A stretch of 64,000 nt of DNA from Hydra vulgaris (lineage: Eukaryota; Cnidaria; Hydrozoa; Anthoathecata; Hydridae): assembly GCF_038396675.1 (NCBI RefSeq), contig NC_088934.1, positions 34,868,501-34,932,500 of the forward strand, written 5' to 3'. Under the pieces are notes generated by a model that saw only the letters and a list, made by a program, of their open reading frames with translations, made no database searches and was not told the origin of the DNA. Positions 37,765-47,607 of the stretch are shown piece by piece; the first letter of the stretch is position 1; every line of letters starts with the position of its first letter. Both the position numbers and the translations under genes were made by a program.

Positions 37765-38811
37765 TTACATTTTAACTAAATTTACTTTGGAGTATATTAA
37801 TTGCCTCATCTCTTCCTTGTTTAATTAATGATTCCTTAGTTTGTTCATCAATTTTAGTTTTTATTTTTGTTCTAATTTGTTCAAGCATTACTTGAAATTT
37901 TTTAAGTTTACCAAGTATTATTCATAATCATTGTCATTTATATGCCTATCTACTAAAACTTTAGAAATATAATCACTTATTGTATTTAGTTGCGAATTAG
38001 CAAGTATGTTAATTTTTTTCTGCTTTTCTGCTTTTAAGTTTAATTTTTTATTAATTTGTCCACCTATTATTGATAAAACACCTGCTAATAATGCTATACC
38101 CTCTGCTAATAATGCTATACCCTAACGCTAATGCTAATGCTAAAACCCTATGCTAATGCTAATTCTAATACCCTAACCCTAATGCTAATGCTAATAATGC
38201 TATTCCCTCATATACAATAACTACTGGTGTTGCAATTATTGTTGTCCAAAAACCAATTCTAACAGTTCCAAGTGCCATAGTGCTTGCTAGTAATAATTTA
38301 TTGGCTGCTAAAATTATTTTTACAGCTCTATGATAGTTTTTACTTAACATAGTTCTCTTTTCTCTCTTATGCTCTATTTCTTTTTGAATCTCATTAATTT
38401 TTTGTAGACGATATACATGAGCTCGGTTGTCAAAAGGTGACTAATTTTAATCAGGTGCACCCAAAAGAGTTAGGTATATTTTACAATTATATTTTACAAT
38501 TATATTTTTAATAAGGTAAAATGTTTTTTTTTCAAAAACTCTTTACCATAAATTAATAAAACATAAACTTTCTCCTTTTTTAATTAATACATCAGAAACA
38601 GAATTACTAACAACATTTACTACAAAAACAGCAACAGACTCTGGTATAACAGAATCTTGTAAATTTAACATTTTTAATTTAAGTTCTTGTTTTGTGAAAC
38701 TAACGCAACACCTTCATTAATTGCTACACCAAACTTTAAAGGAATATTTTGATGTGATAAATATTTTATTGCAATTTCATGTTGTGCAAATTTTTTCATA
38801 TCTATTCTCAT
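37765..38811 (-). pseudogene. Polinton hypothetical membrane-associated protein
   Basis: The N-terminal segment from the ATG at 38811 (KKFAQHEIAIKYL, PLKFGVAINEGVAL, then after a frameshift LQDSVIPESVAVFVVN) is followed by FDNRAHVYRLQK and EIEHKREKRTML. A hydrophobic region (MALGTVRIGFWTTIIATPVVIV and further) suggests one or two membrane segments, then NKKLNLKAEKQKK and a charged tail ending at 37765. The hydrophobic part has been enlarged by a GCTAAT-type repeat (38074-38205). It may really be two genes; I keep them together because the order of segments matches single proteins I recall from similar elements. Confidence 0.4.
38074..38205. repeat. GCTAAT/CCCTAA repeat, telomere-like in part
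   Basis: Irregular copies of gctaat, gctaataatgctat and accctaaccctaatgctaat lie inside the coding region for a hydrophobic, Ala/Leu-rich segment. Two exact CCCTAA units occur. It is most likely an expansion of an Ala/Leu codon repeat rather than a telomere. Confidence 0.7.
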
Positions 38812-38997
38812 TTATTATTACTGAGGGTGTTCTAAATATTTATGTGGCTTAAAAAGTACTTAATAAAGTTCAAGTCTTTTATATTTGTTTATTAATTTAT
38901 GCAACGGCGGATTAATTCTTAACATTTTATTTTTTTATAAATGTGTAAAAGACTATCAAAAAAATTAGAGTATTATATTCAAAAATGGAAAATTAGC

Positions 38998-39561
38998 TTA
39001 TGGTGAATTTGGTCCTAATAATAAACAAGAGCCTGCTGATGTATATCCATTCCCACTACGTAAGTACATTCCATCACCTACAGAACCTCCTTTAGATCAT
39101 GGCTTCAAATATAAATCAAATCCTCCAGCTGTCATTTTAACTCCTTGTCCATTCTTTTTTAAGAAAACAATATCCCTTCTAGAAGTTTTATCAACCATAG
39201 CTGATCAAGCTGCTGAACCTACTCCTGTTAATAGTCCTGTTGCAAGTGCCGGAGCAACGCTTGATAATAAAAATCTTCCAGCTGTACCAAGTAAAGGTAA
39301 AAGTGCGCCAATAAATCCTTCCTCTTTTTGAGAATTGTGAATTTGTGGTGTTTTACTTAAATTAATTATTACACGTGTACCTATTTTATATGCTCTTGTA
39401 ATTCCATTCAATTGTGCATTTGTTAAAGCTAATACATGTTCGCCATTAAGATCTGAATGTGATAATTTAATACTAGCTCAATAAACCATCTTCAATTGCT
39501 TTTTAAAGTTTTTCTAATTTCCCTGGGAAACATTTACTTTAATATTAGTATATATACTCAT
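38998..39561 (-). pseudogene. Polinton minor capsid-like protein (Gly-rich C-terminal repeats)
   Basis: It starts at 39561 (MSIYTNIKVNVSQGN), directly after the penton stop. It has LTNAQLNGITRAYKIG, VIINLSKTPQIHNSQ, EEGFIGALLPLLGTAGRFL and the hydrophobic VAPALATGLLTGVGSAA, then GFDLYLKP, GSVGDGMYLRSGNG and a LLGPNSP end at 38998. The hydrophobic middle followed by GLYLKP-type repeats is characteristic of a minor capsid component of these elements (by recall). One frame change and one stop are visible. Confidence 0.5.
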
Positions 39562-40814
39562 TTTATATTTTAAAAATTATTTTTTTTACTCTTATATGAA
39601 ATCTAAAAGACAACTCTCCTCCTCGTAAATTCAAAGGGTTTCCATTTTGATGAACCAATTTAGTATCCAATTTGATATTGTTTTTAGTGTTACTGGTAAG
39701 TAAATTAAGTTTAACGGCTCTTTAAGAACACGACGCATAGGAACATACTTTAGGACTCTAATACCTTGCAACTCATCTCCAGAAATTTTTTTTTGATTAT
39801 CATTAGAAAACGTTTCCTTATTCAAAAAATGTAAACAACAACTTTTTTTTAGTGGGGGCCTGGGCAGAAATCACATATTTCGAGGAGTGCACAGGAATTT
39901 TTTGTTTAAGATAGGTAACTAAGAGGCATTGGGCACACTCAAAATTCTAGTATGTTGATACTGATGTCGAATGAGAATGACTTGCAAACAATTAGGGTAA
40001 TTAAAGCTAAACCAACCCCGCCCCGAACCCTAAATACCCCCTTCCTAGAACTACGTCTCCTTTAATCGTAACAGTTTTTTTTTGTTCTATCAAAAACTAG
40101 ATCAAAATTCATAGACAGATTTCAACATTCATCAAAAAATCTCTTTTCGTTTAAGATTTATAACCATGCAAAGCTTAAAATTACCCCCTGAAATAACTTC
40201 AAATGATTTTAAATTTTAAACGAAAAATTTTTTTTCTTGATGTTATTTGAAATCTGTTAATGAATTTTGATCTAGTTTAATTTAAAACAAGAAAAAAACT
40301 AAAAAGTGTTTTAGGAACTATACCCTGGGAAAGGTTTTTAGGGGTCGAGAAGAGCTTGCTACAATTACTTATTACGGTAAAAAAAAAAAATCTAGTCTTA
40401 ATGGTTAGATCTTGATTAATATTTTACATTTCGAAGTCATACTAAAACATTTGTTCATAGGAATTTTGATGATTTATTTTTTACAAACTACAAACTCCTG
40501 CAAATAGAAAGCTACTTTGAAAGTACTTGTAGTTGTATGCAACAACCGCGTTTTTTAGCGCCTCTATATAATTTGGGCTGTACTCTCTAACTTTTCTAAT
40601 TCACCAAAACTGATTGAAATTCTAATGAATGGATTCGAGAGCTTGTTCGGTCCAGTAACTTAACTCTATAGAATAGTAAAAGTACAAAAGAAATGCATGT
40701 TTATTTAATAAATATTTGTCGTAAATTATGCAAACTTTACGATTTAACTGTTGATAGAGTATTTATTTGCTAAGATTATAAATTATTTTTTATCAAATTT
40801 AAAAGTTATTTATC

Positions 40815-42335
40815 ATAACAAAGACTCTACCTTTCATGTTTATGTCAAATTTGATTACATGTTGCTCATCTATGCGTATCTTCAAAGGAATTGTAGCCCT
40901 TAAATTTTTATTGCTCGTCGAGAACTCCTCTAAATCTTTAACATATATGGAGCTTAATGATTTTCCAAACAACCATAGACTAATTTTTAAAATCAGTATT
41001 TGTGTATTTTTTTGCTTTTTTTAAATTTGCACTATCAGCCATCTGTTGGTCGTGTAATCTACAAAAAGACTCTAGAGTATAACGATAAGCTTTTTAAAAG
41101 TCAGGAAATGACGTCATGCAATACATACAAAGGTGCTTTGATGTTGCAATTAGTTTTCTAACCATTTGAAGCAAAACCTTTAGATCTTCAGATACTGTGT
41201 AATATAAGGATGAAATGTTTAACTTTTCCAAAATTAACCACATATTATGGTATTTTTCGTTCAATGAAGGCAAAATGGCCAATACAATAGTTTTGTGGAC
41301 GCTTAAATCTTTAAAATCTTTGCACGCATATCTGTCACACTTGCTCAGTTTCTCTGGAGTTTTATAACTTTTAACTCCAGTTTTAGGGTTATTAACATCG
41401 TAACTTTAAAGAATTCCTGCCCTCCATCTACATCTAACTTAATTTCAACATTATTTGTCCCTTGACTTTTGTGATGAAGTACTATTGCTACAAGCTCTTC
41501 AATGTCATTGCAATACACAATGGGAGTATCTTTTTCTACCAATTATACATTAATAAAAATCAAAATGATTGATACAAACTGCAATCTAACTATAAAAATA
41601 TTTTATTTTGGTAATAATTTACCTACCTCTTCGCCCTCATTTTAATCTAATAGCAATGAGAGTTTATCATAATTGAATAATTTTCCAATTATTGCGTTGT
41701 TCTCAATTAGTTTAATATTGAAACCAGGTTCCACACTTTTCCGTCCTGCCTCACATCTCAGAAATCGTGCAACTTCAATCATGTTGAGTTACTAAGAAAT
41801 TATAATGAAGTTATTACAAAAATTGGCTTTAAACTCATAACAAATTTATTTTTAAAAGTATTTTTAAGCAACAAAAACTTACCTGGAATGTAGTTTTAAT
41901 TGAAGTTTGTTCAATTTATCTAAAAAACAGAAAGGTTTCTTAACCTTAGTCTTTCCGATAGAGACAGGGAGTTGCTTCGGACCAAAAGGTTTCAAAGCTA
42001 AGGTGTTCCCTGAGTCAATTGTGCTGAAATCTGTGATAGAGCTGGACAAAACTTTTCCTTGTATTGTTGGGGATGTTGATTTTACAATGGCAGTCAAATT
42101 CTTTTGTCTTTCTAATTTCGTGCATCGATGTGGAATTCCTTGTCCCATTTGGGCATAGCATTCTTGACAAATAAGTCTTTCTGTAGGTTTATTTGAAACA
42201 TCTTTAGCGCCTTGAAAAACAGATTTTTCCGCACACATTCAACCGTAAAGGCCAATATTTTTTTCATTTTTGATTTGCGCCCATTTTCACAAATAAAACA
42301 TTCACATTTTTTCCCTCTAATAACTCTTGTATTCA
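40815..42335 (-). pseudogene. Spliced transposase-like gene of the long-TIR element
   Basis: Exon 1 (about 42335-41880) has KKCECFICENGR, then LICQECYAQMGQGIPHRC, two zinc-binding cysteine clusters, and ends at a GTAAGT donor. Exon 2 (about 41790-41621) has VARFLRCEAGRKSVEPG and NAIIGKLFNYDKL, then a TAA, and ends GTAG|GTAAAT. Exon 3 from 41532 has KDTPIVYCNDIEELV, then NVEIKLDVDGGQEFFKV (candidate first catalytic Asp), after a frameshift VLAILPSLNEKYHNMWL, TVSEDLKVLLQMV (candidate second Asp) and CMYCM. A further coding-looking stretch at 40815-41000 includes SLWLFGKSL. The DGG-FFKV and EDLK boxes with downstream cysteines resemble DDE-type proteins common in Hydra repeats. At least two frameshifts and one stop make it inactive. 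Confidence 0.6.
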
Positions 42336-42358
42336 GGTCTAACTTTTAAAGCAACTAA

Positions 42359-42465
42359 CTTGTTAATTAAACTAACTTAAGTAACTACTTGTTAATTAAA
42401 CTGACTTAAGTAACTACTTGTTTATTACACTAACTTAAGTAACTACTTGTTAATTAAACTAACTT
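42359..42465. repeat. 29-bp tandem repeat (3.7 copies)
   Basis: The unit runs from cttgttaattaaactaactt to aagtaacta. It is flanked on both sides by related aacttttaaagca words. It lies between the right TIR and the transposase start of the long-TIR element, where subterminal repeats are common. Confidence 0.9.
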
Positions 42466-43377
42466 TTAAAGCATATGTATAGCAACTATAGTAAGTTAAG
42501 TTAAGGTTAGTTAAGCTCCATTTACCCAAAATTTTTGCAAGTCATCCTCGTCCGAAATCAGTATCAACGTACTAGAAATTTGAGTATGCCCCATACTTCT
42601 TAGTTACCCATCTTGAACGAGATTTTTTCTGGGCACTCTCTTGAAATATGTAATTTCTGCATAAGCCCCCACTAAAAAAAGTTGTTGTTTACATTTTTTA
42701 AATGAAGTAATGTTTTCTAATGATAATCAAAAAAAAAATTTCTGGGGATGTGCTTCAAGGTCTTAGAGCATGTTCCTATGCGCCGTGACAATTTAAATGC
42801 AGGACTTACAGTTGGGAAAAATAAATATATAACAGTTTCTGTTCCTCTATTTATATATGATGATTCTATTATATCACAAGCAACACGTATAATATTACCA
42901 CTTAGTATGTTTACTATACTAGTTGATTCACGGTAACCTGATGAATTTAATCCACTGTTTAAACCAAAAACAGTTCTAACTGAATTTGAAGTTGTAAAAT
43001 CAACTTTATAACCATGTAATATTTAAAACTGATCTTAATGTGGTATTATTTCCTTCAAGTTTAATACCTGTAACTCCTGCGCTTATATGGTCGTTTCCTG
43101 ACAAAATCAATCAAACATATCCATTTATATCAGTAATCTCATAACACCCTGTTGGGACGTTTATATCATGCCAAGTTGCTCCATTATCTGTGCTATATCT
43201 AAAATTGTTATATGAAGGAATCAATATTAGCAAAACTGTAATTTAAACTAACTAAAGCCATTTCATATTCTTTATCTTGTCTAAGTTAAAAAATAGGAGC
43301 AAACTTAGTTTTTATGTTATTACTATTTCAACTTGACAATATATAAAAAAACATTTTGTTTTTATATATGAAAACTT

Positions 43378-44160
43378 TAAAAATAACAAGTTGGTATATA
43401 AAAATTACCTAATCCACTTCTATATTTTGCATAATCTCTTTTAGAAGATAGATCTATAAAAAAAAATCCATGAGGCTCTAATCAGGCATCCTTACAAAAT
43501 CTTAAAAACTTGTCTTACGTCATATCACTAAAAACACGATCTTTATAAATATGATTTAAATTCTTTGAATCTTGTGGATATATGCAAATAAAATTTTCTC
43601 GTATTGTTTGAATAGGTAACATAAAATAATTTTGTGCAAGATAGAAACAATATACATTATTATGTCTTCCTCTTATATAATATTTCTCACACTTATTTCG
43701 ATTTGATAATTGTAAATCATCAAATATCATCAAAATATTCTTATGAATATCAAGATCATCAGGATCTGGTACATCATCAGCTGTTTCAAAAAACTTGCCT
43801 CCATATCTGTTTTCTTATTTGAATTTTTTGAAATGTCTTTAATTATAAACTTAGGGTTTGCATTTACTTTTTCTCTTTTGTTTTGTAACTTAATAGTTTA
43901 AGAATAACTTTTTTTTGTAATTTAAAAAAAAAAATCTTTTTAGTATTTTGTAATCTAGTTGAAAAAGAGATTTTCCAAAAACTTGTAAATTTTTAAAGTC
44001 TAGCCAACCAGGTCTTAAAAGTAAATTCAATATTAAAGTAGCTTTTCCGCAACCTAACTTTCCAACAATAATTCGTCTTATACTTTTAGGTAACAACTTA
44101 TTATTATTTCTCTTACTGTTATTTACATTCCATGATAAATCTATAATATCTTTTTTTTTT
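43378..44160 (-). pseudogene. Polinton FtsK/HerA-type packaging ATPase
   Basis: The N-terminal part (44160-43890) has LSWNVNNSKRNNN, then a Walker A region reading GKLGCGKAT, where the family normally has Thr/Ser after the Lys (here Ala). It continues RPGWLDFKNLQVFGKSL. After frame breaks the rest shows DDVPDPDDL, the Walker B box ILMIFDDLQLS (near 43730), YIRGRHNNVYCFYLAQNYF and RENFICIYPQDSKNL, and ends at 43378. This matches the A32/FtsK-HerA packaging ATPase of Polintons, which would pump DNA into the capsid. Both the altered Walker A and the frameshifts indicate a dead gene. Confidence 0.8.
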
Positions 44161-44183
44161 TATTTACTCTATGTAAAAAAAAA
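44100..44183. promoter_or_regulatory. Divergent gene spacer between ATPase and PLA2 genes
   Basis: The ATPase reads leftward and the zinc-ribbon/PLA2 gene rightward from this T-rich short spacer. Any promoters for both must lie here or inside the genes. No specific motif was identified; the call rests only on gene orientation. Confidence 0.25.
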
Positions 44184-44971
44184 TGTACTGTTTTAAATGC
44201 AAAAACAAAACCAATACACCAAACTTACAAAATGTTGTAAGTAAAAACAAAAGAAGTATGCTACGTGGAACTTGCGCTATTTGTGGAAAAACAAAAACTA
44301 AATTCGTATCAGCGAAAACAGGAGGTGAGTTAGTTAGTTCAATTAATTTAGCAACAAGTAAAATTAATATACTATTGGCAAATTTCCCAGGTGAAGTGCA
44401 TTTACTTGGTTGAACTTGGCATGTCCTGTTACTAGTTTAGATGAACAATTAACTTCTACTGGCGCATATAAAGAATGGAGTAAACCTCTAGATAGAGTTG
44501 ATAAAACAGCTTATCATCATGATCTTGCTTATAAATACTTTACAAATACTGCAAAACGAATTTGTTAATTAAATAAAAATATAGTTCAATTAATTTTTAA
44601 CGGTATAATAAAATATTGATCTTATAAAACTACTGCTTTATAATGTAAAACTGCGATGTAAACTACGAGGCTTAGTGATAAGACTACTTTTGTCTTCTTT
44701 TTGCCCCGGCCATATAATTATTTATTTATACATTTTTGTATTGTAGCATTTTTTAAACGGCAAAGTATATGCATAAAAAAAAATAAAAAAATAAAAAAAA
44801 GAAGCTGATAAAAGTATGCATGAAGAAATGGATGCTTTAAAAAATCCAACAATACGCGAAAGAACTGAACAAGATATTATAAAACCTATTATATCAACTA
44901 AAGCCAAGTTTGGGTTGGGTATTCAAAAAAACTATCAACGATCTGTAAAAATGACAAAGATAAAGAATTAA
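44183..44971 (+). pseudogene. Polinton zinc-ribbon + phospholipase A2-like protein, split by LINE tail
   Basis: The N-terminal zinc ribbon is clear: YCFKCKNKT and TCAICGKTKT (two CxxC pairs). A frameshift near 44410 leads to STGAYKEWSKPLDRVDKTA and YHHDLAY, the His-Asp pair typical of the PLA2-like domain shared by parvovirus capsid proteins and Polintons. This suggests a membrane-breaching role for a particle. The gene is interrupted at about 44563 by a LINE 3' tail and resumes at 44811 with DALKNPTIRERTEQDIIKP, ending at 44971, overlapping the integrase start. It is divergent from the ATPase. One frameshift plus the insertion inactivate it. Confidence 0.65.
44563..44810 (+). mobile_element. 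5'-truncated LINE 3' end inserted in the PLA2-like gene
   Basis: The segment holds the family 3' stem-loop (gaggcttagtgataagacta, then tgtcttctttttgccccggc, 44667-44711), followed by catataattatttatttata and an A-rich stretch. Polinton coding sequence stops just before it and resumes just after it. Exact ends and a target-site duplication could not be fixed because both borders are A/T-rich. Confidence 0.65.
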
Positions 44972-45878
44972 AGTGGACTGACAAACTTGCAAACGAATTT
45001 CAAACACCGGTTGTAAAATAATTCAGAATAAGAAAAGTTATTGTAAATGGAATTGATGAAATACGGGCTGTTGATTTAGTTGTCATGCAATCTTTCTCCA
45101 AATTCAATGACGGTATAAAATACTTAATAACGGTGATAGATATTTTTTCAAAGTATGGATGGATTGTTCCATTAAATAATAAATCTGGAGTTGATTTCGC
45201 TGATGCATAAAGTAAAATCTTGATAGAAAGAAAGTGTATTAAAATATGGGTTGATAAAGGGTTAGAACTTTATAATAAGCATGTTAAAGCGCTGGGTGTT
45301 CAGTCATATTCAACTAATATGAAGAAAAAAATTGTGTCGCTGAACGTTGGAATAAAACAATGAATGAGAAAATGTTTAAGTGTTTTTCAGCTAATTCTAC
45401 TAGAAAATGTATCAACGTTTTAGAAATGGTAAATAAATACAACAACACAAGGCATTCTTTAATTAAAATGACACCAGTTGCAGCTAGCGATAAAAAGAAT
45501 GAGAATATGTTTGGTTTTAATCTAAACGGAAAGGTATGATCAAAGCCCGTTAAATCAACATTTTCAACTGGTGATAGAGTTATGATAACTAATAAGAAGG
45601 TAACAATTGAAAAAGGATATACACTGAGATGGACTGAGAAGGTTTTTACTGTGTCACATATTCAGTTCACAGATCCACCAACGTATAAAATAACTGACGA
45701 CAATAGTGAAGAAATACAACGTACTTTTTATGAACAAGAACTGTAAAAAACTAATCAAAAAATACTTACGATTGAAAAAGTTATTCGTCAACTCAAAAAC
45801 AAATCAATTGTAAAGTGGTATGGGTACCGTGAGACGCTTAACTCATGGGTTGACAATAAAGAATTGATAAGTATGTAA
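44944..45878 (+). pseudogene. Polinton integrase (rve core + chromodomain-like C-terminus)
   Basis: Readable blocks in order are LKWTDKLANEFQTP, then RAVDLVVMQSFSKFNDGIKY (first Asp), IDIFSKYGWIVPL, IKIWVDKGLELYNK (second Asp), VAERWNKTM (Glu) and YNNTRHSLIKMTP. Together they make the DDE core of retroviral-like integrases. The C-terminal part has RWTEKVFTVSHI, then KNKSIVKWYGYRETLNSWVD, which matches a chromodomain. It would integrate the linear element into host DNA. Nonsense codons near 45019, 45207 and 45538, and a frameshift near 45330, inactivate it. It is the gene nearest the right TIR. Confidence 0.88.
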
Positions 45879-45884
45879 AAAACA

Positions 45885-45996
45885 GGGAGGAAGATTAATG
45901 GTTACATTAAACTTTGGGAATGAACAAATTGGACAATCTGGAAGTTTTTATACTTTAAAAGAACAATTTTACTATCAGGCTTAACTTAAAAAATTT
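45885..45996. repeat. Polinton right terminal inverted repeat (inner part)
   Basis: This is the inverted counterpart of 21491-21603, starting seven bases after the integrase stop. Outward, to about 46170, the sequence is a low-complexity A-rich tract. Confidence 0.8.
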
Positions 45997-46499
45997 GAAT
46001 TAAATTTACAAAGTTTTTATAAAATAATTTTTTTAAAAAAAGTAAAAAAATAAAAATAATTGTTAAAAAGTAATATAATTGAAAAAAAAATTGAAACAAT
46101 TAAAAAAAAAAAGTAAAAACAAAAAAATTAAAAAAAGTCAAATTATTTTTTAAAAAATTTTTAAGCTCAGAAATTATGTTTAAAAAATTAACTATAGCAT
46201 TTTTGTACAACAGCATAATTTATGGTTGTAAATTAGCTATAAATGTTTTTGGCCCAAAAACCGCCTGTTCAGTTATATTCAACTGAAGTCAAAGTAACGT
46301 TTGAAAAGAAATTACACATTTTTCTAAAACATTGTTTTAATTGAATAAGTTTTAATTTTTTAATCATCCTTGTCCGGGTTGGACACCAACGCAACAACAA
46401 GTAACTTAACTTATTTATACAAAGCTTCCTTTTTTATTGGCTAGATTAGAAATGTAAAAGACTTTTTGATACCATCGTTTTGAAAAAACAATTGAAAGT

Positions 46500-46772
46500 T
46501 CACAGAAAGTTCACACATTTCGTTCCTCGATTTTTATTTTTGTTTTCACTTATTGTTAAAGTTATTTGTAAACAGGTTAAGCAGCCCAAAACACGTACAG
46601 CATTAGACAAAAGAGAACAGTTAACTAATCTGTAACCAGTCACATCTTTGTTTTTGAAATGGAAATTCTTTTCTGGTGATGAGTTGAAAAGAGCTTTAAC
46701 TTTGTAATAAGGAGAACTCGACGTATTGGAGATGTCAGTTTCATTATAAACAAAAGATTCATTATTAGCACT
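46500..46772 (-). pseudogene. N-terminal fragment of a Mutator-like transposase family
   Basis: A 90-codon open frame without an ATG at its start includes NESFVYNETDISN, DVTGYRLVNCSLLSNAV, LGCLTCLQITLTISE and NKNRGTKCV. The GYRL-x5-LS followed by a C-x2-C and a GT-x-C ending resembles the N-terminal domain of Mutator-like transposases abundant in cnidarians and arthropods. The assignment is from recall. No other part of such a transposase was seen nearby. It lies just outside the Polinton right end. Confidence 0.4.
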
Positions 46773-46779
46773 TTAAAAG

Positions 46780-47265
46780 GGAGGATTTACAATATAAAAA
46801 GAGGAGGCACCTTTACATTAAAAATCTTTTTTCATTTTTTTACTCGTTTTGTTCTGCATTAAACTCTATCTACTTTTAACATGATTAAAAACTAAAAAAT
46901 AACTTTTGGCAAAAAATTTGGAGATAAAACTGAATTAAAAGCGGACTATTTCATCATATTGTTTTAAAATATAACAAGAAGCCAAATAAGATTTTTATCT
47001 ATGAACTTTATTAGAATTTTTTTGCAACCGTTGTCATTTATAAAGGTGTACTACTAATAAAAATTAAATTAACTATTTAAAATCGATATTTTTACTAATT
47101 AAAAAAATCTAAATTTTAATACGTAAATAAGTTTTCAGATATAGCTATGATTTTTGAAATTCATTAAAATATACAAAACAGTTCAAAATTACTATTTTAT
47201 TTTTTAAAAAGTTTTTTGGGTTTTTATCCATTATTAAGATTAACTTCTTAAAAAAGTATAAATTA

Positions 47266-47315
<50 letters not shown>

Positions 47316-47607
47316 TTTAATTTCTAAATTCTTTGATATGTTGTTACAGAGTTTCAATAATTTAGGCAACGCTAAATTTAATTAAAAAACTGATCTTAAA
47401 GTCTTTTATGCGGCAAATCTCAGTAAACTTAACTCGCTGATTTGATTTTTCGTTTAACTTAAAGCTCTGTGTGTAAAATTTGTGATATCTTTCGTTTTGT
47501 TTATTAGTTAAATCTAGCGTTGTTTATTTTATAAATAGTTCCTTATTTCTATTTTCTTGGCTTTTTATAAAAAACTTTAAGTAAAGCACTATCTAATTTT
47601 AATTTTA
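46780..47607. other. AT-rich stretch with an (AT)n tract
   Basis: No gene is seen. It contains an (AT)n microsatellite at 47268-47311 and is otherwise A/T-rich noncoding sequence that precedes the putative host exon. Confidence 0.5.

Larger units (their letters stand above)
39729..42787 (-). mobile_element. 3.06-kb DNA transposon with TIRs of about 280 bp, in the penton gene
   Basis: The left end (39729-40017) and right end (42506-42787) are inverted copies with scattered changes. The ends read CACGACGCATAGGAACAT and, inward from the right, CACGGCGCATAGGAACAT. Shared inner blocks include tttgattatcattagaaaac, gtaaacaacaacttttttta and gtgggggc. No target-site duplication is evident, and the penton frame is continuous across the flanks. 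The interior has a minus-strand transposase-like gene with introns (40815-42335). 40020-40810 is AT-rich and noncoding. The superfamily is not assigned. Confidence 0.85.
39563..43365 (-). pseudogene. Polinton penton-like protein, split by a TIR element
   Basis: The N-terminal part is at 42788-43365 on the minus strand: YEMALVSLNYSF, FRYSTDNGATWHDI, GCYEITDING, then NSVRTVFGLNSG and NILSGNIIRVACDIIESSYING-like sequence. The C-terminal part is at 39563-39728: KEPLNLIYLPVT and, after a frame change, NGNPLNLRGGELSFRFHI. The 3.06-kb element sits between them, and joining the flanks keeps the frame. The order (beta-rich N-terminal domain, FFPTVSP, YLPVT, NLRG-E-L-F-H) is that of the single-jelly-roll penton/minor capsid protein of Polintons. 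Confidence 0.65.
21415..46170. mobile_element. Decayed Polinton/Maverick (about 24.7 kb with four later insertions)
   Basis: The interval carries the hallmark set: protein-primed PolB, retroviral-like integrase, adenain-type protease, packaging ATPase and capsid proteins. The ends are supported by an inverted match between 21491-21603 and 45885-45996. Outward of that both ends are long T-rich/A-rich tracts (to about 21415 and 46170). The terminal AGT/ACT and 6-bp duplication typical of Polintons could not be placed. Gene order from the right end is integrase and PLA2 (plus strand), then ATPase, penton, small virion proteins, MCP, SAP-like protein, PolB, protease and fiber (minus strand). Later insertions at 22.80-25.93, 27.20-31.54, 39.73-42.79 and 44.56-44.81 total about 10.8 kb, leaving roughly 14 kb. 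All its genes have stops or frameshifts except the protease frame, which is open but of uncertain C-terminus. Confidence 0.9.

Noticed and set aside
38074-38205. An interstitial telomere or chromosome-end fusion
   Set aside because: Only two exact CCCTAA units occur and the repeat lies inside a coding segment that explains it as an Ala/Leu codon expansion.
42700-42790. A second, inverted penton gene fragment at the right end of the long-TIR element
   Set aside because: The match to the left side is the transposon TIR; the penton protein signal stops where the TIR begins on both sides.
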